A DNA stretch of 64,000 nt from Streptomyces seoulensis (GCA_013364255.1 CP054936.1:2510853-2574852); one strand, 5' to 3'. Shown: positions 9,072 through 17,052, counted from the stretch's first letter. Notes: generated by a model not told the origin, from the sequence alone. Translations and numbers: made by a program.

Positions 9072-10081
9072 CCGCCGTACAGATCCTGATCGGTCTGGCG
9101 ACCCTGGTCGTCAACGCCTTCTTCGTGGGCGCCGAGTTCGCGCTGATCTCGGTGCGCCGCAGCCAGGTGGAGCCGTACGCCGAGGAGGGCGACCGGCGCG
9201 CGAAGAGCGTGCTGTGGGGCCTGGAGCACGTCTCCGCGCTGCTGGCGGCGGCGCAGCTCGGCATCACCCTGTGCACCCTGGTCCTCGGCGTGGTCGCCGA
9301 ACCGGCGATCGCCCATCTGCTGGAGCCGGTGTTCCACGCGGTGGGCGTGCCCGCGGGCGCGGGTCACGCGGTGTCGTTCGTGATCGCGCTGGCCCTGGCG
9401 ACGTATCTGCACATGCTGCTGGGCGAGATGGTGCCCAAGAACATCGCGCTGGCGGAGCCGGTGCGCAGCGCGCTGCTGCTCGGTCCGCCGCTGGTCGCGC
9501 TGTCCCGGGCGCTGCGTCCGGTGATCTTCACGGTGAACGCGTTCGCCAACGGGCTGCTCAAGCTGTTGCGGGTGGAGGCGAAGGACGAGGTCTCGGCGAC
9601 GTTCACGGACGCGGAGCTGGCGCAGATCGTGAAGGACGCCAGCGAGGCCGGGCTGATCGACGACCGGGCGCAGGAACGGCTGCACGACGCGCTGGAGCTG
9701 GGCAGGCGGCCCGTGCGCGACGTGGTGCTGCCGCTGGAGCGGGTCGTCTACGCCCGGCTCGGGGTCACCCCGGAGCAGCTGGAGCGGCTGTCGGCCGAGT
9801 CCGGCTTCTCCCGCTTCCCCGTGGTCGACGAGGGCCGCCGGATCATCGGCTACCTGCACGTGAAGGACGCGCTGGACGCCTCGCCGCGCACCGAGCCGTT
9901 CCGGCTGCGGGACATGCGGCCGATCGCCCGGGTCCGGGAGGGCACCCCGCTGGACGACGTGCTCACGGCGATGCGCGGCAGCCGTACGCACCTGGCGGCG
10001 GTGCTGGGCTCGGACGGGCGGCTGGCGGGTCTGGTGACCATGGAGGACGTGCTCCAGGAACTGTTCGGGCAGCGGGTCTGA
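9068..10081 (+). CDS. DUF21-CBS membrane protein lacking the CorC domain
   Basis: A 337-residue paralogue of the preceding gene, starting GTG at 9068 in a GTGA overlap with the upstream stop. DUF21 spans about residues 1-185, starting with the helix QILIGLATLVVNAFFVGAEFAL and including MVPKNIALAEPV. A CBS pair follows (DVVLPLERVVYA... and LRDMRPIARV...). It ends right after the second CBS domain at LAGLVTMEDVLQELFGQRV, so the C-terminal CorC_HlyC domain of the first protein is missing. The long/short pairing is widespread in actinomycetes and suggests a heteromeric membrane complex with only one CorC module per unit. Function in divalent cation homeostasis is inferred from the family. Confidence 0.88.
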   Translation: MTAVQILIGLATLVVNAFFVGAEFALISVRRSQVEPYAEEGDRRAKSVLWGLEHVSALLAAAQLGITLCTLVLGVVAEPAIAHLLEPVFHAVGVPAGAGHAVSFVIALALATYLHMLLGEMVPKNIALAEPVRSALLLGPPLVALSRALRPVIFTVNAFANGLLKLLRVEAKDEVSATFTDAELAQIVKDASEAGLIDDRAQERLHDALELGRRPVRDVVLPLERVVYARLGVTPEQLERLSAESGFSRFPVVDEGRRIIGYLHVKDALDASPRTEPFRLRDMRPIARVREGTPLDDVLTAMRGSRTHLAAVLGSDGRLAGLVTMEDVLQELFGQRV

Positions 10082-10110
10082 GCCGGGGCCGGCATCGCCG
10101 GACCGACCGC

Positions 10111-10141
10111 TTGGTATGCGCCGGGCGCGACGGGTTACCAT
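10111..10141 (+). promoter_or_regulatory. Putative promoter of the SGNH hydrolase gene
   Basis: TTGGTA at 10111-10116 and TACCAT at 10136-10141 are separated by 19 nt and lie just upstream of the ATG at 10152, giving a leader of only a few nucleotides. Spacing is at the long end for a housekeeping promoter. Confidence 0.4.
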
Positions 10142-10151
10142 CGCTCACGCC

Positions 10152-10958
10152 ATGCAGACGATTCCCACATACAGCAGCCTGGTCGCCGTCGGCGACTCGT
10201 TCACCGAGGGCATGTCGGACCTGCTGCCCGACGGCTCCTACCGGGGCTGGGCCGACGTCCTGGCGGGCCGGATGGCCGCCCGCACCCCCGGTTTCCGGTA
10301 CGCCAACCTCGCCGTGCGCGGCAAGCTCATCGGACAGATCGTCGACGAGCAGGTCGAGGTGGCCGCGGCCATGAAGGCCGACGTGGTGACGCTGGTGGGC
10401 GGCCTCAACGACACCCTGCGGCCCAAGTGCGACATGGGCAGGGTGCGGGGGCTGCTGACCGAGGCGGTGGAGCGGCTGGCGCCGTCCTGCGAGCGGCTGG
10501 TGCTGATGCGCAGCCCCGGCCGGCAGGGTCCCGTCCTGGAGCGGTTCCGGCCGCGCATAGAGGAGCTGTTCGCCCATGTGGACGACCTCGCGGACCGGCA
10601 CGGCGCGGTCGTCGTGGACCTGTACGGCGCGCCGTCGCTCGCCGACCCGCGCCTGTGGGATGTGGACCGGCTGCACCTGACGGCCGAGGGGCACCGCCGG
10701 GTCGCCGAGGCGGTGTGGCAGGCGCTCGGCCTGAAGGCGGAGGACGCCGAGTGGCGTACGCCGATGGCCGCGAGCGCGCGGCCGGGCTGGGTCAGCCGCC
10801 GTACCGCCGACGCCCGCTTCGCCCGGCAGCACCTGCTGCCCTGGATAGGCCGCCGCCTGACCGGCCGCTCCTCCGGCGACGGCCGCCCGGCCAAGCGCCC
10901 CGAGTTGCTGCCCTACGAGGAACTGGCGCACCCGGCGGCCGACGCCGGACCGGCCTGA
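10152..10958 (+). CDS. SGNH/GDSL-type esterase
   Basis: A 268-residue hydrolase. Block I GDSFTEG at residues 14-20 contains the nucleophilic serine. Block III is in VGGLNDTLRP with the oxyanion Gly/Asn. Block V is VDRLHLTAEGH with the Asp-x-x-His pair. The C-terminal 60 residues are basic and lack these motifs (ARPGWVSRRTADARFARQHLLPWIGRRLTGR). No signal peptide is visible, so it should act in the cytoplasm; the natural ester is unknown. The ATG at 10152 is chosen over an in-frame upstream ATG because it directly precedes the conserved first strand and because a promoter-like TACCAT lies at 10136. Confidence 0.85.
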   Translation: MQTIPTYSSLVAVGDSFTEGMSDLLPDGSYRGWADVLAGRMAARTPGFRYANLAVRGKLIGQIVDEQVEVAAAMKADVVTLVGGLNDTLRPKCDMGRVRGLLTEAVERLAPSCERLVLMRSPGRQGPVLERFRPRIEELFAHVDDLADRHGAVVVDLYGAPSLADPRLWDVDRLHLTAEGHRRVAEAVWQALGLKAEDAEWRTPMAASARPGWVSRRTADARFARQHLLPWIGRRLTGRSSGDGRPAKRPELLPYEELAHPAADAGPA

Positions 10959-10959
10959 C

Positions 10960-11002
10960 GGCGCGACCGGAAGCGGTGCGACCGGCGCGACCGGAAGCGG
11001 TG
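10960..11002 (+). repeat. Direct repeat, two 19-bp copies
   Basis: Two identical copies of ggcgcgaccggaagcggtg at 10960-10978 and 10984-11002, a 24-bp period, immediately after the SGNH hydrolase stop codon. One of several short GC-rich tandem repeats placed at gene ends in this window. Confidence 0.75.
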
Positions 11003-11095
11003 TGACGGCGGGACCGGGGGCCGCCGGGGCCGCCCGTCGGCCTCTCGTAGCTTCCGACGAACACCCCCGCGGCGCTGGCCTGCACGAATCGCCAG

Positions 11096-11101
11096 TAAAC
11101 T
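11096..11101 (+). promoter_or_regulatory. Putative -10 of purB, near-leaderless
   Basis: TAAACT, a TANNNT hexamer, ends 8 nt before the GTG start of purB at 11110, so the transcript would begin at or within two bases of the start codon. No convincing -35 is seen. No purine riboswitch-like structure fits between this hexamer and the gene. Confidence 0.4.
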
Positions 11102-11109
11102 CTGGTCAC

Positions 11110-12552
11110 GTGACTTCTGCGCCCGCCAAGCCCCGCATCCCGAACGTCCTCGCCGGACGCTACGCCTCCGCCGAGCTCGCCACGCTCTGGTCGCCCGAGC
11201 AGAAGGTGAGGCTGGAGCGGCAGCTCTGGCTCGCCGTGCTGCGCGCCCAGAAGGACCTCGGCATCGAGGTGCCGGACGCGGCGATCGCCGACTACGAGCG
11301 CGTCCTCGACCAGGTCGACCTGGCCTCGATCGCCGAGCGCGAGAAGGTCACCCGGCACGACGTGAAGGCCCGTATCGAGGAGTTCAACGACCTCGCCGGG
11401 CACGAGCAGGTCCACAAGGGCATGACCTCCCGCGACCTGACGGAGAACGTGGAGCAGCTCCAGATCCGGCTCTCGCTGGAGCTGGTGCGCGACCGCGCGG
11501 TGGCGGTGCTGGCGCGGCTGGCGAAGCTGGCGGCGGAGTACGGCGAGCTGGTCATGGCCGGCCGCTCGCACAACGTGGCGGCGCAGGCCACCACCCTGGG
11601 CAAGCGTTTCGCCACCGCCGCCGACGAGCTGCTGGTGGCCCACGGCCGCGTCGAGGAACTGCTCGTCCGCTACCCGCTGCGGGGCGTCAAGGGCCCGGTC
11701 GGCACCGCCCAGGACATGCTGGACCTGCTCGGCGGCGACGCGGCGAAGCTGGCCGATCTTGAGGGGCGCGTCGCCCACCACCTCGGCTTCTCGCAGGCGT
11801 TCACCTCGGTCGGCCAGGTCTACCCGCGCTCCCTGGACTACGAGGTCGTCACCGCGCTGGTGCAGCTGGCGGCGGCGCCGTCCTCGCTCGCCAAGACGGT
11901 CCGGCTGATGGCCGGGCACGAGCTGGTCACCGAGGGCTTCAAGCCGGGCCAGGTGGGCTCCTCGGCGATGCCGCACAAGATGAACACCCGTTCCTGCGAG
12001 CGGGTCAACGGCCTCATGGTGATCCTGCGCGGCTACGCCTCGATGACGGGCGAGCTGGCGGGCGACCAGTGGAACGAGGGCGACGTGTCCTGCTCGGTGG
12101 TGCGCCGGGTCGCGCTGCCGGACGCGTTCTTCGCGCTGGACGGTCTGCTGGAGACGTTCCTGACGGTGCTCGACGAGTTCGGCGCCTTCCCCGCGGTGAT
12201 CGCCCGCGAGCTGGACCGCTACCTGCCGTTCCTGGCGACGACGAAGGTGCTGATGGGCGCGGTGCGGGCCGGCGTCGGCCGCGAGGTGGCCCACGAGGCG
12301 ATCAAGGAGAACGCCGTCGCCACCGCGCTCGCCATGCGGGAGCGGGGCGCCGAGCGCAACGACCTGCTCGACAAGCTCGCCGCCGACGAGCGGCTGCCGC
12401 TGGACCGCGCGGGCCTGGACGCGCTGATGGCGGACAAGCTGTCCTTCACCGGCGCCGCCGCCGACCAGGTCGGCGCGGTCGTCGGCCGGATCGAGGAGAT
12501 CGTCAAGCAGCACCCGGAGGCCGCGGCCTACGCGCCGGGGGCGATCCTCTGA
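11110..12552 (+). CDS. purB: Adenylosuccinate lyase
   Basis: Cleaves adenylosuccinate to AMP and SAICAR to AICAR, both releasing fumarate, in purine synthesis. The 480-residue protein carries the fumarase/aspartase superfamily signature GSSAMPHKMNT in the flexible catalytic loop, the QVHKGMTSRDLTENVEQLQ segment with the conserved Thr-Ser, and MAGRSHNVAAQATTLGKRF with the catalytic histidine region. GTG 11110 gives the length usual in streptomycetes; the open frame extends upstream without conserved sequence. The downstream mug gene begins at or just after the stop and is probably co-transcribed. Confidence 0.94.
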   Translation: MTSAPAKPRIPNVLAGRYASAELATLWSPEQKVRLERQLWLAVLRAQKDLGIEVPDAAIADYERVLDQVDLASIAEREKVTRHDVKARIEEFNDLAGHEQVHKGMTSRDLTENVEQLQIRLSLELVRDRAVAVLARLAKLAAEYGELVMAGRSHNVAAQATTLGKRFATAADELLVAHGRVEELLVRYPLRGVKGPVGTAQDMLDLLGGDAAKLADLEGRVAHHLGFSQAFTSVGQVYPRSLDYEVVTALVQLAAAPSSLAKTVRLMAGHELVTEGFKPGQVGSSAMPHKMNTRSCERVNGLMVILRGYASMTGELAGDQWNEGDVSCSVVRRVALPDAFFALDGLLETFLTVLDEFGAFPAVIARELDRYLPFLATTKVLMGAVRAGVGREVAHEAIKENAVATALAMRERGAERNDLLDKLAADERLPLDRAGLDALMADKLSFTGAAADQVGAVVGRIEEIVKQHPEAAAYAPGAIL

Positions 12553-13127
12553 CCCGCTTCACCCCGGCCGAGCTGGAGGCCGCCCGCGACCGGCTGGTGC
12601 CGGACCTGGTCGCGGACGGCCTCGGCGTGCTGTTCTGCGGCATCAACCCCGGCCTGATGACGGCCGCGACGGGCCACCACTTCGCCCGCCCCGGCAACCG
12701 GTTCTGGCCGGTGCTGCACCGCTCGGGGTTCACCCCGCGGCTGCTCAGGCCCGCCGAGCAGGGCGAATTGCTGTCGTACGGGCTCGGCATCACCAACGTC
12801 GTCGCCCGGGCCACGGCCCGCGCCGACGAGCTGAGCCGCGAGGAGTACCGGGAAGGCGGCCGGCTGCTGGCGCTGAAGGTGGCGCGGCTGCGGCCCCGCT
12901 GGCTGGCGGTCGTCGGCGTGACCGCGTACCGGGCCGCCTTCGAGGACCGCACGGCCCGGGTGGGGCCGCAGGAGCGGACGATCGGCGACACCCGCCTGTG
13001 GGTGCTGCCCAACCCGAGCGGTCTGAACGCGCACTGGACCACCGAGACGATGGCGCGGGAGTTCGCGCTGCTGCGGGCGGCGGCGCAGGACGGCCCGGAC
13101 GTGCCCGCCGCCCGCCGGGGCGAGTGA
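12549..13127 (+). CDS. mug: G/U mismatch-specific DNA glycosylase
   Basis: Excises uracil or ethenocytosine opposite guanine. The 192-residue protein has the mismatch-glycosylase motif GINPGLMTAATGHHFARPGNRFW near residues 30-52 and the second catalytic-loop motif NPSGLNAH. The start is uncertain. The conserved N-terminus (TRFTPAELEAARDRLVPDLVADGL) begins immediately after codon CTG at 12549, which overlaps the purB stop as CTGA and has GGGGG about 7 nt upstream, so a CTG start coupled to purB is likely. A GTG at 12597 is the first conventional start but would delete conserved residues. The gene probably shares the purB transcript. Confidence 0.85.
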   Translation: MTRFTPAELEAARDRLVPDLVADGLGVLFCGINPGLMTAATGHHFARPGNRFWPVLHRSGFTPRLLRPAEQGELLSYGLGITNVVARATARADELSREEYREGGRLLALKVARLRPRWLAVVGVTAYRAAFEDRTARVGPQERTIGDTRLWVLPNPSGLNAHWTTETMAREFALLRAAAQDGPDVPAARRGE

Positions 13128-13148
13128 CGGCCGGGCGGCCCGACGGCT

Positions 13149-13180
13149 CGCCCACGCGGGATCCGGAACGGCCGTGGGCG
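13149..13180. terminator. Inverted repeat between convergent genes
   Basis: CGCCCACG at 13149-13156 pairs perfectly with CGTGGGCG at 13173-13180 (8 bp, 16-nt loop). It sits between the convergent ends of mug and the following minus-strand gene, a plausible bidirectional terminator without a T-tract, as is usual in high-GC bacteria. Confidence 0.45.
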
Positions 13181-13193
13181 GCCTCGCGGCCGC

Positions 13194-13634
13194 TCACGGC
13201 GGGTCCACGTCCGTGACGACCGCGAGCAGCTGGAACGGCAGCTCCCGGCCCTGCTGGCCGACGCCCAGGACTATCCACCGGCCGGCCTCGGGCGATCTCC
13301 ACAGCTGGACGTCCGGCACCTGACCGCTGAGCGGACCCCACGGCTGCGGCGCCTCCTCCTGCGCGCTCCGCAGGAGCACGCCGTACAGGCTGAACTCCTG
13401 GGGCGGGCCCCAGCGTTCGGCGAGCCGCTCGGCCAGTCCGTCGCGGTCGCACGCGTACTGGTCGGCCGTCTCCCGCCACCGCGTGCCGTCGTCCTCCCAG
13501 AAGTCCTCGCTCGTCGCCAGCTCCGCCGTGCGGTAACCGGGCCCGGCCCAGCCGGTGTCCGTCCGGGTGCACGCGGCGGGGAACGCCCCGGAGCACAGCC
13601 GGTCGATCACGGCGAGCGCCTCAGCGATGTCCAT
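13194..13634 (-). CDS. Conserved hypothetical protein
   Basis: A 146-residue soluble protein I do not recognise. It begins MDIAEALAVIDRLCSGAF; residues 60-85 are rich in Asp, Arg and Trp (WEDDGTRWRETADQYACDRDGL). The C-terminal half has a regular beta pattern (DVQLWRSPEAGRWIVLGVGQQGRELPFQLLAVVTDVDPP). No signal peptide or membrane helix. The ATG at 13634 is preferred because the open frame upstream translates to low-complexity Ala/Pro/Arg. Codon use is normal for the window. It is alone between convergent mug and divergent ROK genes; no function is proposed. Confidence 0.6.
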   Translation of the reverse strand: MDIAEALAVIDRLCSGAFPAACTRTDTGWAGPGYRTAELATSEDFWEDDGTRWRETADQYACDRDGLAERLAERWGPPQEFSLYGVLLRSAQEEAPQPWGPLSGQVPDVQLWRSPEAGRWIVLGVGQQGRELPFQLLAVVTDVDPP

Positions 13635-13855
13635 GGGTTCCAGTAAAGCGGCCGGCACTGACAATTGGCGGTGCGTCAGGGCTCGCGCCGGGGCCGCCGC
13701 CGGGCGGCGGACGGCCCCGAGACCCGGCGGGGGCCCGAGCGCTCCCGGTCCCGCGCCCGGGGCGGCGGACGCCGCGCGGGTCACCCGGCGCTCGCCGCCC
13801 CGGCCCGCGCCGAGTACCATCCGCCCCACACGCGCACGAGCTGGGAGGACGGACG

Positions 13856-15013
13856 TTGGGGCGGCTGACCGGCGGGGATCCCTCGCTGCTGCGGAGGATC
13901 AATTCCGCGGTGGTGCTGCACGCGCTGCGCGCCACCGACTGTGCGACGCTCACCGAGATCACCCGGGTGACCGGGCTGTCCCGGCCCACGGTCGAGGGCG
14001 TCGTGGACGACCTGATCGGGGCGGGCCTCGTCATGGAGACGGCGGCCGAGGAGGGGGCCGCCCGGCGGCAGGGGCGGCCCGCCCGGCGGTTCCGCTTCCG
14101 CGCCGAGGCCGGCCATCTGCTCGGCCTGGAGATCGGCGCGCACCGGGTCGCCGCGCTGCTGGCCGACCTAGACGGCCGGGTGGTCGGCGCGCAGGCCAAG
14201 GAGGTGGCCGAGACGGCCGACGCGGACGAGCGGCTGGAGCGGCTGCGCACCGCGATCGCCGAGCTGCTGCGCCGCGCCGGGGTGCCGCGCAGCGCGCTGC
14301 GCGCCGTCGGCGTCGGCACGCCGGGCATCGTCGACGCGAGCGGCACCGTACGGCTGGGCACCGCGCTGCCCGGGTGGACCGGTCTGCACCTGGGCGAGCG
14401 GCTGGGCCGGTCCTTCAAGTGCCCGGTCCTGGTCGAGAACGACGCCAACGCCGCGGCGGTCGCCGAGCACTGGAAGGGCGCCGCCACCGACTCCGACGAC
14501 GTGGTGTTCGTGCTGGCCGGGCTGAGTCCGGGCGCGGGTTCGCTGATCGGCGGCCGGCTGCACCGGGGGTACGGCGGGGCGGCGGGCGAGATCGGCGCGC
14601 TGCACCTGCTGGGCCGCGGGGAGACCCCGGAGACGCTGCTGTCGACCACGGACGAGCCGCTGCACCCGCTGGACGAGCAGGCGGTGGCGAAGGTCTTCGC
14701 GCTGGCCCGGCAGGGCGACCGGCGGGCCCTGGCGGCCGTGGACCGCTTCATCCAGCGGCTCGTCCACGACGTGGCGGCGCTGGTGCTGGCCCTGGACCCG
14801 GAGCTGGTGGTCGTCGGCGGCTGGGCGGCCGGTCTCGACGGCGTGCTGGAGCCGCTGCGCGGCGAGCTGGCCCGCTACTGCCTGCGGCCCCCTCGGGTGA
14901 CCCTCTCGCTGCTGGGCGAGGCGGTCGTGGCGACGGGCGCGGTACGCCTCGCCCTCGACCACGTGGAGGAACAGCTCTTCGCGGTGGAGAGCACGGTCAC
15001 GGCCCGCCGCTGA
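13856..15013 (+). CDS. ROK-family transcriptional regulator
   Basis: A 385-residue repressor-type ROK protein. An N-terminal winged helix (about 10-65, with ATLTEITRVTGLSRPTVEGVVDDLIGAGLV) is fused to an ROK sugar-kinase fold. Visible elements are VGVGTPGIVDASGTVRLGTALPGW and the active-site-like LVENDANAAAVAEHWKG. The zinc-binding CxCGxxGCxE cluster found in sugar-responsive ROK proteins is absent: the equivalent region, GEIGALHLLGRGETPETLL, has no cysteine. It may therefore bind a non-sugar ligand or be structurally divergent. The start is TTG 13856 with GGGAGG 7 nt upstream, and TACCAT at 13815-13820 is a candidate -10. A strong hairpin follows the gene. No transport genes adjoin it, so the target is unknown. 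Confidence 0.83.
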   Translation: MGRLTGGDPSLLRRINSAVVLHALRATDCATLTEITRVTGLSRPTVEGVVDDLIGAGLVMETAAEEGAARRQGRPARRFRFRAEAGHLLGLEIGAHRVAALLADLDGRVVGAQAKEVAETADADERLERLRTAIAELLRRAGVPRSALRAVGVGTPGIVDASGTVRLGTALPGWTGLHLGERLGRSFKCPVLVENDANAAAVAEHWKGAATDSDDVVFVLAGLSPGAGSLIGGRLHRGYGGAAGEIGALHLLGRGETPETLLSTTDEPLHPLDEQAVAKVFALARQGDRRALAAVDRFIQRLVHDVAALVLALDPELVVVGGWAAGLDGVLEPLRGELARYCLRPPRVTLSLLGEAVVATGAVRLALDHVEEQLFAVESTVTARR

Positions 15014-15051
15014 CCCGCGGCCCGCCGCGCTCCGGCGGACACCCGGCTCGT

Positions 15052-15102
15052 ACGACAGCCGCCGCGCCCCCGGTGCTTCCGGGGGGGCGCGGCGGCTGTC
15101 GT
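15052..15102. terminator. Strong rho-independent-type hairpin
   Basis: A nearly perfect stem of about 20 bp. ACGACAGCCGCCGCGCCCCC from 15052 pairs with a complementary arm ending at 15102, with a short loop around ggtgcttcc. It lies between the convergent ends of the ROK gene (stop 15013) and the GntR gene (stop 15132) and should terminate both. Confidence 0.85.
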
Positions 15103-15131
15103 CTTCGGTCGGGCGGCCGGGCGGCCTCGCG

Positions 15132-15893
15132 TCAGGAGGCCTGGCGCTCGGGGCCGTGGTGGATCTCCACGCTCCCGGAGTCGCCGAAGGTCAGCCGGCA
15201 GGTGTCGGCGCGGTAGGTGGCCACGGAGAGCGCGGCGACGCGGCCGGCGGCGACGAAGCGGGTGGTGACGACGAGGACGGGCGCGCCGGGCAGCCGGTCC
15301 AGCTCCTTGGCGTCGTCCGCGCGGGCCGAGCCGAGTTCCACGGCGCGCTCCTGGCCCTCCAGCTCCAGGTGCTGGAGTTCGCGCAGCACGGCACGCGCGC
15401 GGGCCGGTCCGGACGGCGCGTCGATCGCGGTCAGGCCGGGCACCGAGGACGCCGGGATGTACAGCAGTTCGGCCGCGACCGGCTGCCCGTGGCTCATCCG
15501 GGACCGGCGCACGGTGTGCACCGCCTCGCTCCGGTCGGTCTCCAGGATGGCGGCGACGGCGGCCGGCGGAGCGGCCTGCGCGCAGTCCGCGGACTGCCAG
15601 GCGTCTCCGGCCGCGCCCGGCCAGGCGTGCTGCTCGGTGCCGACGGCGACCCCCATCCGCGGCGGCGCGACGGTCGTGCCGACGCCGCGGCGGCGCTGCA
15701 GCCTGCCCTCCAGTTCCAGCTGCTCCAGTGCCTGGCGCAGCGTGGCGCGGGCCACGCCGAAGCGGGCGGCCAGATCCCGCTCGTTGGGCAGGATCTCACC
15801 GACCGCGAACTCGGAGTCCAGTGCCTCACTGAGCACGGTCTTGAGATGCCAGTACTTCGGCTCCGGCACCGTTTCCAGCTGAGTGCTCCCCAC
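15132..15893 (-). CDS. GntR-family regulator, HutC/YvoA-like
   Basis: A 253-residue regulator. Residues 10-80 form a GntR winged helix (KYWHLKTVLSEALDSEFAVGEILPNERDLAARFGVARATLRQALEQLELEG, then RLQRRRGVGTTVA). The rest is a UTRA-type effector domain, with VHTVRRSRMSHGQPVAAELLYIP and the terminal LSVATYRADTCRLTF. HutC-type regulators bind sugar phosphates, amino-acid derivatives or similar small ligands. GTG 15893 is a confident start, since GGAGG sits exactly 5 nt upstream; the open frame extends further but without conserved sequence. It is divergent from the hydrolase at 16222; the 328-nt gap contains an AT-rich segment with TTTATTAAA that may hold its own promoter and operator. Confidence 0.83.
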   Translation of the reverse strand: MGSTQLETVPEPKYWHLKTVLSEALDSEFAVGEILPNERDLAARFGVARATLRQALEQLELEGRLQRRRGVGTTVAPPRMGVAVGTEQHAWPGAAGDAWQSADCAQAAPPAAVAAILETDRSEAVHTVRRSRMSHGQPVAAELLYIPASSVPGLTAIDAPSGPARARAVLRELQHLELEGQERAVELGSARADDAKELDRLPGAPVLVVTTRFVAAGRVAALSVATYRADTCRLTFGDSGSVEIHHGPERQAS

Positions 15894-16221
15894 CCTGTCC
15901 TCCGCAATCGCCGTAGTCCGGCGGCGTTTAGCGCCCTTGTTTATTAAAGGTTGTTGTACTTCTCTGCGACGATAGGGCCGCCCCCACCCTTGGTCAAGAC
16001 CAATCCTCGGCTCTTGCGCGCCGTACGGCGCGTGTGCCGCACAGCGTTCACGGGGCGTTCGCACGGCGTCGCACACGTGACATCGCGGAGAAGCCCCCGG
16101 CCGCGGGGCGGTCGGGGGCTGCGCGGAGGGATCGGGAGCGGCCGGGGGCTACCCGTCGGTAGTAATTGTTGACAAGCTGTCTACCCAGTAGTCGTCAGCG
16201 ATCGACGAGGAGCAAGCACCC
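15894..16221. promoter_or_regulatory. 328-nt divergent intergenic region with two competing hairpins
   Basis: No gene. 15940-15965 is unusually AT-rich for this genome and includes TTTATTAAA and TTGTTGTAC, a likely promoter/operator of the GntR gene. AGCCCCCGGCCGC at 16092-16104 is perfectly complementary to GCGGCCGGGGGCT at 16138-16150, while its first eight bases can instead pair with CGGGGGCT at 16113-16120, so two mutually exclusive stems are possible. TTGACA at 16169-16174 is a candidate -35 for the hydrolase gene, but no good -10 is seen. Confidence 0.55.
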
Positions 16222-17052
16222 ATGTCCGCCACCGTCTCCTTCAAGGTTCCCTCCGCGCACGGGCCGCAGCCCGTGACGCTCTCCTACGCGCGTGTGGGCG
16301 CCGGCGAGCCGCTGCTCCTGCTGCACGGCATCGGCCACCACCGGCAGGCCTGGGACCCGGTGATCCACCTCGTCGCGGGCGAACGGGACGTGATCAGCGT
16401 GGACCTGCCCGGCTTCGGCGCCTCGCCCGCGCTGCCGGACGGACTCCGGCACGACCTGCCGACCATGAACGCCGCGCTGGGCGCCCTGTGCGAGGCGCTG
16501 GAGATCGGCCGGCCGCACGTGGCGGGCAACTCGCTGGGCGGGCTGCTGGCCCTGGAGATGGGCCGCACGGGGCGCGCCCGGTCCGTCACCGCCCTGTCCC
16601 CGGCCGGGTTCTGGACCGAGGCCGAGCGGCGCTACGCGTTCGGCGTGCTCCAGGCCATGCGGGGCATCGCGGCGCGCACGCCGCTGCCCCTGGTCGAGCG
16701 GCTCTCCCGCTCGGCCGCCGGCCGGACCCTCCTCACCAGCACCATCTACGCCCGGCCCGCCCGCCGCTCACCCGAGGCCGTGGTCGCCGAGACCCTGGCC
16801 CTGGCCGGGGCCTCCGGGTTCGAGGAGACCCTGCGCGCGGGCGTCGGCGTACGGTTCACGCACGACGTCACCGGCGTTCCGGTCACCGTCGCCTGGGGCC
16901 TCAAGGACCGGCTGCTGGTGCCCCGGCAGGGGGTGCGCGCCAAGCGGATCGTCCCGCACGCCCGGCTGGTGCGGCTGCCCGGCTGCGGACACGTCCCCAT
17001 GAACGACGATCCTGCGCTGGTCGCGCGGGTGCTCCTCGACGGCAGCCGCTGA
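16222..17052 (+). CDS. Alpha/beta hydrolase
   Basis: A 276-residue serine hydrolase. LLLLHGIGHHRQAWDPV at residues 31-47 supplies the HG oxyanion element, the nucleophile elbow is GNSLGG with Ser104, and the catalytic histidine is His257 in PGCGHVPMNDD. An acid is probably the Asp in WGLKDRLLVP. The pattern matches the soluble lipase/esterase/haloalkane-dehalogenase-like branch; the substrate is not readable. GAGGAG about 10 nt upstream supports the ATG. The last 285 nt of the gene are also open on the opposite strand as the C-terminal extension of the convergent EamA exporter. Confidence 0.88.
   Translation: MSATVSFKVPSAHGPQPVTLSYARVGAGEPLLLLHGIGHHRQAWDPVIHLVAGERDVISVDLPGFGASPALPDGLRHDLPTMNAALGALCEALEIGRPHVAGNSLGGLLALEMGRTGRARSVTALSPAGFWTEAERRYAFGVLQAMRGIAARTPLPLVERLSRSAAGRTLLTSTIYARPARRSPEAVVAETLALAGASGFEETLRAGVGVRFTHDVTGVPVTVAWGLKDRLLVPRQGVRAKRIVPHARLVRLPGCGHVPMNDDPALVARVLLDGSR

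Noticed and set aside
15894..16076. Longer GntR protein starting at about 16076
   Set aside because: The extra residues lack conservation-like features and GTG 15893 has an exact GGAGG 5 nt upstream.
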